Part shown: in pieces, positions 12,103-23,698 of the stretch
How positions within the stretch are numbered: position 1 is the stretch's first letter
Layout of the letters: each line of letters opens with the position of its first letter
DNA from: Gigaspora rosea
Taxonomy: Eukaryota; Glomeromycota; Glomeromycetes; Diversisporales; Gigasporaceae
Assembly: GCA_003550325.1 (NCBI GenBank)
Contig: QKWP01000595.1
Coordinates: 43,564 to 107,563 of the forward strand
Length of the DNA: 64,000 bases
Reading direction: 5' to 3'
Made by a program: the position numbers and the translations under genes
The notes under the pieces: model-generated
The model's input: only the letters and a program-made list of their open reading frames with translations
What the model was told of the DNA's origin: nothing
The model's database searches: none

Positions 12103-12565
12103 TATCTATTCAAAAAGGGGCCTGCATAAACATGTGAATTTCTTGATACACTATTAAAAATCTATTTAAGAGAGTAGCAAAATCATGCTGATAGTAATCT
12201 TGAAAACAAAAGATAAATTGTCAAAGAGGGTAATCTGGTATATTTTTAAAACCAAGGTCAACAAATTCTTTAAATTATTGTATAGCATATTGAGAATAGT
12301 ATGTAGCAAAAAAGATTTGACTATACCACATCCAAAAGTTAAGGAATTGTTGCAAGAGGTTTTTAACTGGCAGGAAACAAAGATCACAAGACTCATCTTA
12401 GTAATGCTTCACAAGATACCCAATGGTTTGAGAATCTTGTCTAAAAGCTAATGTTTTTGGTTGTGGTTTTAGTTGTTTCAAAAATGTTCTTCAAAGTTAT
12501 TTATACAATTTTCTATTTAAGTATGAAATTTGATAGGTGGAGTATTCCACACAATCAGCACCACT

Positions 12566-13350
12566 TGTTACTATTAATTGGGAGAACACTAGAATATCGC
12601 TACTTGGATAGTAACTAGATTTTGTCTCAAGTAATGAGTGTGAGAATTAAATGTGCAGAGTTTTTAGAGAAGAGCAGGTACTTTGGCATAAAAGGAATTG
12701 AATAAAAGAAAAAATATGTATGAGGTGTAGTAATAATTATGTGATCAAGAATAAAGTATATAGTTAATTAAGAGGATAATTATATATTATGTATTGTGAT
12801 GTATTAATATAAGGCTTAAATGTATCTATAATTTGGGAGATTAATACAACAGTTAACTTAAGAATTTAATTTAAATCTATCAAACAATAAAATCAGTAAT
12901 TTAATTAAATGATGTAATAAGTAATACATAGGAATGGAATCAATATTAATTTAAGAGTTTTTTTTTTTTTTTTTTTTTTTGGTGTTAAAGTGAGATTTTG
13001 CCTTTATCATTATTAATAAAATGTATAAGATTCCTTATGGGTTTCTCAAATTACAATTATTAATTATACAAAGATTAAGACTCAGACTATAGATAGAACT
13101 ATTTCTAATTTCTACCTAATTTATCTGCAAATTTAAGAGTTTAATAAACAATACGACTAGCATAATTTAATACTAACAAGCAGTATTTGAAAATTCAATG
13201 ATACAAAATAAAGATTATAAGTTGCCTTCAGCTTTGAATGCTACTAACTTATAATTAGAGTTTATTAATCAGAGCAAAGTCTGAAAAAACTTTATTAAGA
13301 CAAACCTTTTGACTTTAAATATATAATCGATACATATAAATAGTTTAAAC
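12566..13350. repeat. Possible diverged LTR, TGTTACTATTAATTGG type
   Basis: The first 22 bases match the start of the solo LTR at 40900 almost perfectly, and an AAGTCTGAAAAAACTTTATT segment at about 13277 parallels AAGTCTGAAGGAACTTTATT at 41351. The intervening sequence has diverged, the right boundary is not visible, and a 20-odd-base T run (12959-12981) interrupts it. It is treated as a decayed relative only. Confidence 0.35.
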
Positions 13351-14540
13351 TAGTCTATTGTCAGAACATCTTCATTTCATTATTTCAACTTTAGTATATC
13401 ATTAATTTTACACATATTTAGCTCTTGTATCATTTGTATGGCTCTCTAAATGCCACAAATAAAATGTTAATAATTGAATGCTTCAAGTTCATTTATTTCT
13501 TCTATGAACTTTAATCACACACTTTTTTAATACAAGAAGCGAGCTGGTAATATTTAAATTCTTCATATTCATTCATCCTTAGGAGTAGCAATAATTTTTT
13601 GTACATTTTTATTCTATGTATTAAGAATATTATATGATAGAAGACATGAGAGATAATTCATTATATAATTATGTAAAGCTGGGTTCATGTTATCCATCTA
13701 TATGGTATGATAAAAAAAACAAATAAAAAATAGATATAATATAGTAGGGTTACAAATAAAAAAGATAATCAGAAAGGAAATATAGTACAGGAGTATAATC
13801 AAAGAAGGTTTAAAAGTGATTAATTGGAGGGTTGATCAGTCAATTAAGGCAAGGTTAAAAAAATTTTAATTTGTAGAGATAATACTATAGGCACACCTTC
13901 TTTTCTTCTGTTGATCAATGTAGCTAAGTTTGCATGTATTTGAGTTATCATGATTTCTTATAAGCTATTCTTAAATTAAATCAGTCTTCATCAAAATAAT
14001 CACAAACACTTTCATGAGTTATGGTAAACAATTCTGTTACAAAACTTTTTTGTCATCTTAGTGATTCATAGGATATTGCTATAGTTGAGCTGGTTTGCAA
14101 TTAGATACCATATATCCTAAAATTTCTAATTCAAAAATCAATATATAGCATGCGAATATTTTATTTTTATATCAACTAGAAATTGCACATGTGGGCAGCT
14201 TTGCCACCTGTTGTTATTTGAAAAATGTATTGAATAGTATATGTATAAGTGGTTATATATATATATGTACATAAAATGTATATATGTAATATTTATTTTA
14301 ATAGTCATATGAAGTAAATAGAAGTAATAATTGTATCCCAATTTAGGAGTCATATGGGATAGTTATAGTGAGAATATGAAATGTATATAAAAGAGGATCT
14401 TATTATTTTTAATTTTAATATACATATGTACTTTTATTAATGTGTTTTTTTTATAAATGGTTTGAAGCCAGAAAAAATTTGTATAACTTGACAAGATTTA
14501 TTGATTTTAAATAATTTAAAATTTTGTAATTTTTTAGTTA
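13351..14540. other. AT-rich intergenic stretch
   Basis: It contains TA-rich microsatellite-like sequence near 14250-14290. No supported coding or bounded repeat was found. It may include the 3' terminus of the Helitron on the minus strand, but no clear hairpin plus CTRR end was identified. Confidence 0.35.
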
Positions 14541-14559
14541 TATATATTGTAAGTTATCT

Positions 14560-17500
14560 ATTCAATGGTATTGGTTCATGGTCTTTTAATTTTAGTTTGT
14601 TATATTCATTAATTATAGAAGGATCTGTTATAAATGCAGCTCTACTAAGTGATTGTATTTTTACATTATCACATTTGGTGCAATAACTTAGAGCTACATA
14701 GGCTTGGCCAGGTGCAAACATTTGATTATCTAGATTTAGTGATACATTGGGAAGGGTAAGCCCTTAAGTTTTGTCACTGTTAAAGCAAATGCATTTTGTA
14801 TAAGGAATTGGATATGGCTAGCAGGTGCACCATTATATTAAAATGGCTAGTAACTTTTGAAAAAGTAATATTTATAATAGAATTTTGAACACAGAAGCTA
14901 ACATAATAAATTCTAATTGTTGATCAAGATCTATAACAATTCCTATAGTGCTATTTGCTATTTGGTGTTGGTATTATACCAGGTTGGATTCTAATTGTTT
15001 CTGGTAAGTTTGTTTTATTCTTAAAATCATGTTGTCTTGAGTTGTCAGTATATAAAATGCTATTGATAATATCAATGCAACTAGAAATTAAAAATTTATT
15101 TTCTTATATAGAGATCATAGTGCATATTGTTCTATTTTAAATTTCTACTTTCTCTGTAACCTACTATATGAGTAGTATTAAAAATAGTATTTAATTGACT
15201 ATCTGAGTAGTATTAAGAATAGTATTTAATTGACTATATGAGTAGTATTAAGAATAGTATTTAATTGAAATGAATTTGTTGTTTTATTTTTTTTGAGATA
15301 GTATATTCCATGTTGTATTGTCAATTTCACCAAGTCTTATTTTTTCTAGAATATTGTAAAATGTTGGATTATTATTTTGTTTCTGAGATTTATGAAGAAA
15401 TAAGGGATAAAAAGTTTTCATATAGGAGACTGATAAATAGGTGAGCCAGAAACTGGTGGTAATTGAGCTAGATCACCAACTAAAATGGCATTAATTTCTC
15501 CAAATGGTTTATTATTTTTAGAAATAATTTATACATCGCACGTGCGATGTTGTTGCACCTGCTGCAGATCATAAAATCAGGTATAATGTAAAATCAAAAC
15601 AATTAAAATTACCCATTTTTTCATGTGATAGAGTTAGGGTGAGGTATAGATTGTGTGTATGAGCAAGAGAGGGTTTTTATAGTAAAATTTTGCAAGGAAT
15701 TTTTTTTGTTAGAATCCTAAGAGTAGTTTCATATACTCAATTTTAAGTTATAGACGACTTTTGACAAAATGAATATTTGGTTTGAATTTTTTGGTCATGT
15801 AATATTACACCTGATCTTGAAATTTTATTGGGTGAGCAACATATAAGCCACATCGCATAGGGCAATGAATAAATTTACTCTTATTTTTATTAGTGATTCA
15901 AAAAGTTCTAAGATATATGTTAGAAGTTGATCTAATATCATAGAAACTTCATTAATAATAAGTGTATTTATATAAAGAAGATAATTATTTAGTTATTTAT
16001 CATGAAATGCAAGTGTATAAAATCTCTATTCATCACAAATAAATTCGTAAAGCAGAATGAATTGTTGATCCACTAATGTTTTGAGTAGCAATTCTAGTAG
16101 ATACCAATAATAAATAATTTCGATTAATTCTTTAAAAGTCTTTTAATAAAAGATTAATAATATAGGATTTCCTGTACCAGCAGAGTCTGTAATAAAAAAA
16201 AGGGTAATGTGATCCATCTCATGGTTCTAAGTAATTAGTTATTGTTTGTCGACAGTAATATTAGCTTGGTAGTAGATTAATTATTGGGTCTGTAGTTATA
16301 ATTTGTAGTAATATTTTTATAGAGTCTAGTTGAAGTTTTATTATATCAAGAATATTAGTTGTTAGAATAGTATGTAAAGATAATATTATTGTTTCAATAA
16401 AAACATTAAATTGATCTAAAGTATTAGTTGTCTGTCTTAATATAAATTCATTGTTTTGTTTATAGATTAGTTGGTATTCATTTGGAAAAAGAGAAAAAAA
16501 TAATCTCTGTAGTTTTGATAATTGTCTAACATTTCATTTTCGGATCTATATAGAAATTTTAGTAAGAGCTGTTGATAAAAATATAATTCACCATGTCCTA
16601 TTCAAAGATGTTGCATATGAGTGAGTATAGGATTATTATATTTAACAATATAATTTCCAAGATTATCTTGATATTTTGTTATTTTGGATATATTTGATTA
16701 AGTTAATTTAATTTCATAGTTTTCAAAATAGGTTTTGTATAATATACTATTAAATATAGGATAGTGTAGTCTTGCAAAATATTTTTCTATTTTGTCAGTC
16801 CAATAAGGTTCATCATCAAAAAAAATCAATCATATATAATCGCATTAATGCTTTTGAGTGAACTTTTGGAGAATTAGTTGTTAAGTACTGAACCTATATT
16901 AATGAATTTATAATATGTTCACCTAGAAGCAAAGACAATACTTCCATTAAACTCATTCTTTATACATAAATATATTCTTGATAATGTGTTTGTTCTTGTG
17001 TATTGGTTCTAATTTACTTATATATTTTGTTATATAGTGAGCAAGTTCTTTATTTGTAATATATTGAGCTTTCATATGAGCATTCTATATTATTAATGTA
17101 GAAGCATAATACAGAACAACCCACTGGTCTTCTGGTATTATATATTTATAAGTATATCTATAATTATTTTGATTATAATATGTATAATTAGAAAATGGAC
17201 AAGGAAATCTTTTTTGTATGTTGATCCAGGTAGAGATGGACCTCCACATTTAGAATTGTATGTATGTATTTGAAAATTGCAAACTTTTTGTTAAAGTTCA
17301 GGTTCTAGATTAGGGTTTGAAAGTGTTGATCAAATAGTATTCAAATTAAGCATTTTTGTAATATTTAATGTTGTCCATTAAACACCATATAAATGTGCAG
17401 TACCACAATTTTGAAATTTTATTCTATCAAAAAAGTGAGAATAATTTCCCCATTCACTAATTTCTGAATCTTTCTATATAAATTTTTTAAAGTTTTGTAG

Positions 17501-17756
17501 TTTATTAACAAAATGTAGTATTGTATGTAATGGTCTATTAGTTGGTAATGGATCATAATTATTGGTATTAATAAGTATATTATGAAGATGAGTCCATGAA
17601 CCTTCTGCTATTGACAATGTAGAAAGACCAAGTTCATGAATCATTGTATTCAAATGCATATTTTTTTGTTAAAAATAAGTATCTCTAGTACAAATAAAAG
17701 TAGATATTTGTGATGTTTTTATTTCATTGTATTGCCAACCATTAGCATAGATACTA
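14560..17756 (-). pseudogene. Helitron replicase/helicase pseudogene, C-terminal part
   Basis: Minus-strand translation, in changing frames, follows the Helitron helicase family in order. Near 17640-17475 is the Rep region (IHELGLSTLSIAEGSWTHLH, TNRPLHTILHFVNKLQ). Near 17383-17398 is HLYG where family members carry an HUH pair, so the second His looks replaced by Tyr. Then come CNFQIHTYNSKCGGPSLPG, LLGEHIINS and KIEKYFARLHYPIFNSI (about 16800). The PIF1-like helicase follows: a Walker A-like SAGTG near 16170-16190 with the Lys lost, a Walker B region INAILVGDLAQLPPVSGSP (15440-15505), and the terminal FAPGQAYVALS (14640-14760), whose usual Arg is Tyr. Many stops and frame changes make it non-functional. 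It is separated from its N-terminal part by the nested insertion 17757-22002. The protein lacks any sign of recent activity. Confidence 0.85.
15163..15267 (+). repeat. 3 x 35-bp tandem repeat
   Basis: Three consecutive 35-bp units (ACTATATGAGTAGTATTAAG... AATTG) differ by only one or two bases. They lie inside the Helitron pseudogene. A 35-bp unit would shift the frame, so the expansion arose after, or caused, loss of function. Confidence 0.9.
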
Positions 17757-19079
17757 CACTTCCCTGACAGTAGTTACCAGAATTTTAATATCACAAAGAT
17801 CTAACCTAATTTGTTAATGATCATAGCTACATATAAAACTGATTTTTTTTATATACGAATCAGTCTTTGTGCAATAAGTAAAGTTGTTTGCCATAACGAT
17901 TTGCACATAATTTGAAAATTTTAGAAAATTTTATTAAGTTTTTTTGAAAATACTTTGATATTTTAGATGCCTGTAAACAAAAAATAAAAAGTAATAATTA
18001 AAATTATTATATCTTGATGCATTCTTGAACCCTTTAGAATTTTTTTATGAAAATTTAATCCTATATGCTTTAGAACTTAGAGAACAACTTTCATTAAGTC
18101 AATAATTAGTGTTAACAATACAGTTGTTTCAGGAATGATATGTTTATTTAAAATTTTAATTATTAAAAAATTCTATTTTTTTGTAACTTAACATTTTTAT
18201 ATAAAGAAACATTGTAAAATTTATAAAAATATGATTTTAAATACAATATACATATTATATTATATTATATATTATTTATTTTATTGGATTATTCCAATAT
18301 AAATTTTACAATGTTTCATTATATAAAATTTTAAGATACAAAAAATAGTATTTTTTAAATTAAAATTTTAGTAAATACATCATTTCTGGAATAACTGTAT
18401 TGTTAATACTAATTATCGATTTAATAAAAGTTGTTTTCTAAATTCTAAAGCATATAGGATTAAATTTTTATAAAAAAATTCTAAAGGGTTCAAGAATGCA
18501 TCAAGATATAATAATTTTATTATTATTATTTATTTATTGTTTAAGGCATCTAAAATATCAAAATATTTTCAAAAAACTTAATAAAATTTTCTAAAATTTT
18601 CAAATTATGTGCAAATCATTATGGCAAACAACTTACTTATTGCACAAAGATCGATTCGCATATAAAAAAAACAGTTTTATATGTAGCAACGATTATTAAC
18701 AAATTAGGTTAGATCTTTGTGATATTAAAATTCTAGGACTACAGTCAGGAGTAGGGGTCTTAATGGGTCGGATTGGGTCGAGTTTGGGCCTGACCTGGGT
18801 CAGACCCACTTGGTCAAAACCCGACCCGGGTCTGACCACCTCATGTCAAACCCGACCCGGGTCTGACCTGCCTCATGCCAAACCCGACCCGGGCCAGACC
18901 CGCCTCATGTCAAACCTGACCCGGGTCTGACCCAACCCAACCCAACCCGGGTTGAACCCGGTCAACGAGTCATATAGAGAGGCTTACAAATTTTATCAAG
19001 GTTATGCATTTAAATAAGCCATTCGCGTTATAAATAATTTTATATATTTTACAACACTTAGTGAATATAAAAACATTTT

Positions 19080-19520
19080 ATAATCTAGGTCTGAAATAAG
19101 TTATTCGATTTATGATATACAGGAATGAAGTATATAGTTACTTAAGTGATGTGCGTCCGCAAAACTTATATATGATTGGACACTATGCTAAACGCAGTAA
19201 AACGCGAATTTCTACACTTAAATATCACGATATGCATCACATAGTACTATATTTATCTATTGTATGAGAATTGTTTGGCCAAACATCTCTTTAACAGGTT
19301 TTTGTCTAGATTAAAGAAAATGTCTTTTATTAGTCTTTCGAAATTGCACTAATCAAATATGTTATGACGTGACTCTTCATCGCATTACAAGCATCAAGAA
19401 AAAGCATCATACTGTATTTTACTGTAGATAGTAATAAATGGCGATTGAGGAAAGTAAATCTAGAAACTTCAAAATCGGATTACATATAAATTTAATTGAG
19501 ATCAAGCTAGATATCTGTAT
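19080..19520 (+). repeat. Dispersed non-coding block shared with 45010-45370
   Basis: Several collinear segments (GAAGTATATAGTTACTTAAG; ATCACGATATGCATCACATAG; TTATCTATTGTATGAGAATTG; AATGGCGATTGAGGAAA) recur in inverted orientation near 45.1-45.4 kb with moderate divergence. It has no ORF. It may be the internal part of a hAT family whose ends are missing at 45 kb. Confidence 0.6.
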
Positions 19521-20198
19521 TTTAACGATACAAAAAGAATATTAGGTTAGTAAATGTGCATCTCATAATGATTCGTTTGGTAATTTACGCTTAGTACTAA
19601 TAAGTGAATGCTCGAATTTGAAATTTTACTATGACGAACAGATTGGATTGTATTTGTGTTTCAATTATATAATTCATGTTATAATTTTTCAGGGTTAAGT
19701 TCACCATAGTAAAACTAAAATAGCCTCTTGCAGTTAGAAAATTACTGTAATTTTACGTAAGTTTGTGTAAGTTTCTGAAATCAAAATTACAAGTAATTTT
19801 GATCATATGAATAATTTTTGGGCAAAATTTTTGCAAAGTTGGTATAAAAATAAATATAAAATTAAAGTTCTAAACGTAATGATAGTTTTCTATTTATTCT
19901 AGCAAAACTTTTGTAATGCTAATGCTAGTTGCAGTTTCGTAAGTTACAATGCAATTTACATGAAATATAACAAAGTATATAGTACATATATGGAATGTAT
20001 AGTTTTCCCATATAAATTCAAAATAACTCCCAACAATGTAATTTCAAATTTTGAGCTTAATCCGAGTCATTATTCAAGTCCCAGACGTTATTTCGTGTTT
20101 ATTCAGTTTATCTCCATTCCTGGTTTAGGCGACTGCATTACGCAGTTACTTATTTACTATTTAATTTCACTTATAGAACTTAGTGGTATAAAAACATT

Positions 20199-20661
20199 AG
20201 ACCTGTGAGTCGATAGCATAGCGGTTATGCTCCCAGGTCCCCAATTGAAGGTTGCCGGTTCAATACCACTTGGCGGCAAATTGAATTTGATAGTTAGAAC
20301 CCGATTAGGAATAACCGAAGTCATACAAGATGTAAGGTCAGTCCAATGTGGCACGAACTTGATGGCGGCATTTCCGTGTAATGTATACGTACCCACAGGA
20401 AACAGGACTGAGGTGGCTCGGCCGATCCTGCAGGAAGTTAAATAATGCGGTGCAGGACCCACATTTGGGCGGCGAAAGGCAAGCCGGATGAAGCCTTCAT
20501 CACAGTAACATTTCCGAGTGGCCAAAGCTCCAACGACGGAGATCTTCTGGGCGGCGTAAGGCAAGCCGGTTGGTTTATCGGAGTTGGGTTAAAGTGGAGG
20601 GTGCTTAAAAGGAGGGTTACAGAGAAGAGCACTGGGTCTTAAGTTTAAAAAAAAAAAAAAA
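20199..20661 (+). mobile_element. tRNA-derived SINE
   Basis: The left end is tRNA-like, with an A box TAGCATAGCGG (20214-20224) and a B box GGTTCAATACC (20257-20267), the internal promoter of RNA polymerase III. A more GC-rich body follows, and it ends in a run of about 15 A. A 13-bp duplication GTATAAAAACATT flanks it (20186-20198 and 20662-20674), as expected for target-primed reverse transcription. Length is about 463 bp. The ORFs overlapping it (for example 20157-20564, minus) are antisense readings of the tRNA-like head and have no protein support. It inserted into the hAT and is the innermost layer of this nest. Confidence 0.88.
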
Positions 20662-22002
20662 GTATAAAAACATTTATTAATCTAAGATCTAAACATTTAT
20701 CATAACAATCTACGAATATAAAGGACGTTTATTAGTTTAAGTATTTAAATAATATTCATAAATATTGACTGTTTAATTCACCATATTTGCATTTTTTTTG
20801 AGTCCCATAAGTCCTGTGATTATAATACATTAGTCACTTCGACTTCATTATATTTCATGGAACTCAATTAATTATTCATCGTATTTTCCCTTTAATAGAT
20901 AAATAAATTTCATAAAACGAACATAGGATGGCTATTTATGTTGTATTCACGGGCTCATGGGTCCCAAAAAATTACAAAGATTGTTGATCCAAATAAATCA
21001 AAGTTCAATAATCTAAGTATTTAAAATAATCTATTCATTAATATTGCTTTTAATTTCAATCAGTGAGTTCATTAACCTAAATGTTTAAAATAAACTATTC
21101 ATAAGATATACTATTTAATCACATTAATGTTGTAAATATAAAGAAATTTATTAATTTAAGTTAATTCATGACTATTTAAATATTTATTTATTTGCATTCG
21201 GTTAGTTGAGAGCATAAAAATTATTTGCATTTACATATATTAATATGACTAAATACCCTAGTTAATTATATACATCACACATGTTTGATTCAAACGACCG
21301 ATTAAGAAGTTGTGACCAACTAAATTACTATATCTCTAATTTTAATAAAAACGAAAATTAACATTGTGTCCTAATATTAAATTTTTATACTACTTTAATG
21401 ATATGTTTTATTACTTAACATTCTACCGTTATTTGAAATTTCAAATCTGATAATTTATGAAATTTATGTTTTGTACAATCAAATGCTGCGTCCAATAGGA
21501 ACTAGTGGGAAAATTGATAAACCCGATATTACTTGATCTTTAATTCTGGCCATTTTATGCGCAGATTATGCTTTATTAATTATGCGAAATTCATCTTGAT
21601 ATGCGAATATAGCTGTCGCATATGCTTCTGTGGTAAAATCTGAATTATGCGCATATTAAATCCGCGGTATCCCTATGTAGATCCGATATCTAGATCGCAA
21701 GAATTTTGCCTGTAAAAATTGTACGTACGTAAGAAGTTTTTTTTATCAGACGAATACTTTTTTATAATAAATTAATTATTTATTTATTTATATGAAATGG
21801 TTTCGTCATGCGTCACCCATCATTAACCCGGGTCTGACCCGAGCCAGGTTTTTTCTGACCCGGTTCTGACCCGACCCGGGTTTTTTCTGACCAGGGTCTG
21901 ACCCGACCCGGATTTGATCTGACCCAACCCGACCCAGGTTGGGTCTGACCCATGTCAGGTTGGGTCAGACCTGACCCAGCTAAGACCCTAGTCAGGGGAG
22001 TG

Positions 22003-23080
22003 TACATTCTATAATTTCTATAGCTGTGGGAGGATAGTAAGTATATTCAGATTGATAAATTAGTCGGTCATTAAGTATTTTAAACATTTCTAAATTTTTC
22101 TAATTGAAGATATGCATATGCAGGCCAATTATAGTGTAATTGAAATCATGGGTCAAAAGAAAGTAACCAGTGTTTAATATATTTTTCAAAAGTACTATAT
22201 TGTTGTCATACATTTTCTAATTGGTTTCACATTTTATGATAGTGGCTATGGCCATCAGGATATAAGTCTGAAAAAAGTAATAGTTCAAGATGTGGATTAT
22301 TTAAAGCAATTGGAAGGTTATTTATATTATTGTTTGATATAAATCCAGCTAATAAATGGTAGTAATTTGAATCTTCATTATAAACTTTAGTAGAAAAATT
22401 TTGGTAAGAAACTACTATATCACTTTCTTGAAATAGAGGTGTATTTTCATCATTAGTAGAGTGGGTTGCTAAAGAAAATTGGAGAGTTGAATTTGAAATT
22501 GAAGGGAGCATTTATAAGTATTGACATCTATAAGAATTGTTTTCTCTAAGCCAATTAGCAGATGGTATTAGTTAGTAAAGTTTCAAGCCAAAGTAGAAAT
22601 AATTGAGTAGAAGAAAGAGAAATAAGATAAGCTCCTAATAAACCTGATTATAGGTTTAAAGAATTAATATTTTGTGAATAATTCTTAGTGCCACCAATGA
22701 TCTATATTTAGAAAAAGGATTTGCTCAGGTGTTCTTCCTAGAGAACAATGCAAAAAAATAAGAGATATGTATTTGTGTTTTCCTAATGGTACAGATTCAA
22801 TTTCTAGTAAAATTGAATATAAGTATAGCAGTTTTGATTTGATTTGCACAAGTTACATAATGCAATATGATTGCAGGTGGAATAGGATTTGTAATTAATG
22901 GTGTGTAATTTGAAAGAGGGTATATAATATTAGAATCTTGTTAAATCCATAATGACTTTTCTGGATACATTAATTTGGAGCAAACAGAACAGGGAACACA
23001 TGGAAATTGAGATAAGATAGTGTTTTCAAATTTATTTATTATTTTTTCATTAGTTCAAAAATGATCCATAGGGATATATT
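22003..23080 (-). pseudogene. Helitron replicase/helicase pseudogene, N-terminal part
   Basis: On the minus strand, from about 23000, the reading CSVCSKLMYPEKSLW matches the Cys-containing N-terminal (DUF6570-like) region of Helitron helicases in fungi. It is followed by ITNPIPP and PFSKYRSLV segments, then the open stretch 22511-22227 with LPIALNNPHLELLLFSDLYP (family: a FPxLYP motif) and a Rep-proximal part ending at the insertion point (22004). Stops and frame changes are frequent. Together with 14560-17756 the gene would be about 4.25 kb, near the usual size of about 1,400 residues. The start codon cannot be placed. Confidence 0.75.
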
Positions 23081-23690
23081 TGATTGGGTTGATTAGTAGA
23101 AGATGTATTGTTTTGGTTAGAAAGTTGTGAAGTTTCATTATTTTAGAGGTCTTAGATTAAGCATTTTTTTATTATATTCTAAGGGTTCAATTTCAAGAAT
23201 TCTGTATATATTAAAAGACATATTTAATAGTTGTTTAAAAAGAATAGAGAATTTTAAGTGTATATATATTGTTAAAAATAGTTTAAAAGTGATACTATAT
23301 AATTTAGTACAATTTTGAATTAAATTTGTAGATTGAGTATTTAGATGTTTTTAATTAGGAATTTTTTGTTTAAGTAAAAGTATTATTTAAAAAGCATTGT
23401 TTTGTTATTTAGATTTAGTTGTTTTGAAAGGTGAGAATGTCTAATTATTGTATTAATTAAAATAGATAGTAAATAAATAAATCATATAATTATATTAAAG
23501 GAATAGGTAATGATTGATTATATGGTTTATTTGCAAATATTTCCAATATAGAATTTTGTGAGTGATGTAAATATTAATAGAATTTTTGATCTGATGATCA
23601 CTAAGAATATTTTATAAAACTTAATTTAATTCATGTGATATTGTATGATTGCTAATAAGATAGAATTGATGTTGCATTTGTGGGCATGTA
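23081..23690. other. AT-rich stretch upstream of the Helitron gene
   Basis: No supported gene. One short ORF (23127-23318, +) is low-complexity and has no recognisable domain. It may be part of the Helitron 5' region. Confidence 0.35.
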
Positions 23691-23698
23691 GTACACTA

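Larger units (their letters stand above)
18752..21990. mobile_element. 3.2-kb hAT-type element with GC-rich subterminal arrays
   Basis: The ends TAGGGGTCTTAATGGGTC / TAGGGTCTTAGCTGGGTC are inverted. The flanks are GTCAGGAG (18744-18751) and GTCAGGGG (21991-21998), an 8-bp duplication with one change. About 200 bp inside each end is packed with GGGTCTGACC / CCCGACCCGGG units in inverted orientation, a striking GC island in AT-rich DNA. The interior has no recognisable transposase; it is mostly AT-rich and holds a SINE (20199-20661). A block at 19080-19520 recurs inverted at 45010-45370. It is probably non-autonomous. Confidence 0.85.
17757..22002. mobile_element. Palindromic TA-target element inserted in the Helitron, itself split by a hAT
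   Basis: The element's own sequence is 17757-18751 plus the last bases 21999-22002. The ends CACTTCCCTGACAGTAG / CACTCCCCTGACTGTAG are flanked by TA (17755-17756 and 22003-22004). The two halves of 17757-18743 are inverted repeats of each other over about 480 bp per arm, centred near 18250; for example AGAATTTTAATATCACAAAG is found in both arms. Removing the insert and one TA rejoins the Helitron reading frame exactly (codons for ...IIEC|SIYAN...). This supports a Tc1/mariner-type TA duplication. No transposase is encoded. Confidence 0.85.

Noticed and set aside
12166-12451. Overlapping ORFs of 76 and 88 residues
   Set aside because: Low-complexity AT-rich frames on both strands just outside the 11.3-kb element, with no recognisable domain or signal.
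14138-14353. 71-residue Tyr/Ile/His-rich ORF (minus)
   Set aside because: It derives from a TA-rich microsatellite-like stretch; no family resemblance.
20157-20642. ORFs of 64-135 residues on both strands (for example 20157-20564, minus)
   Set aside because: They overlie the tRNA-derived SINE. The reading SGIEPA is what the B box gives in antisense, and such ORFs recur wherever SINEs do. Not protein genes.
21813-22007. 64-residue Gly/Pro/Thr-rich ORF (minus)
   Set aside because: It is only the GC-word array at the right end of the hAT read as codons.
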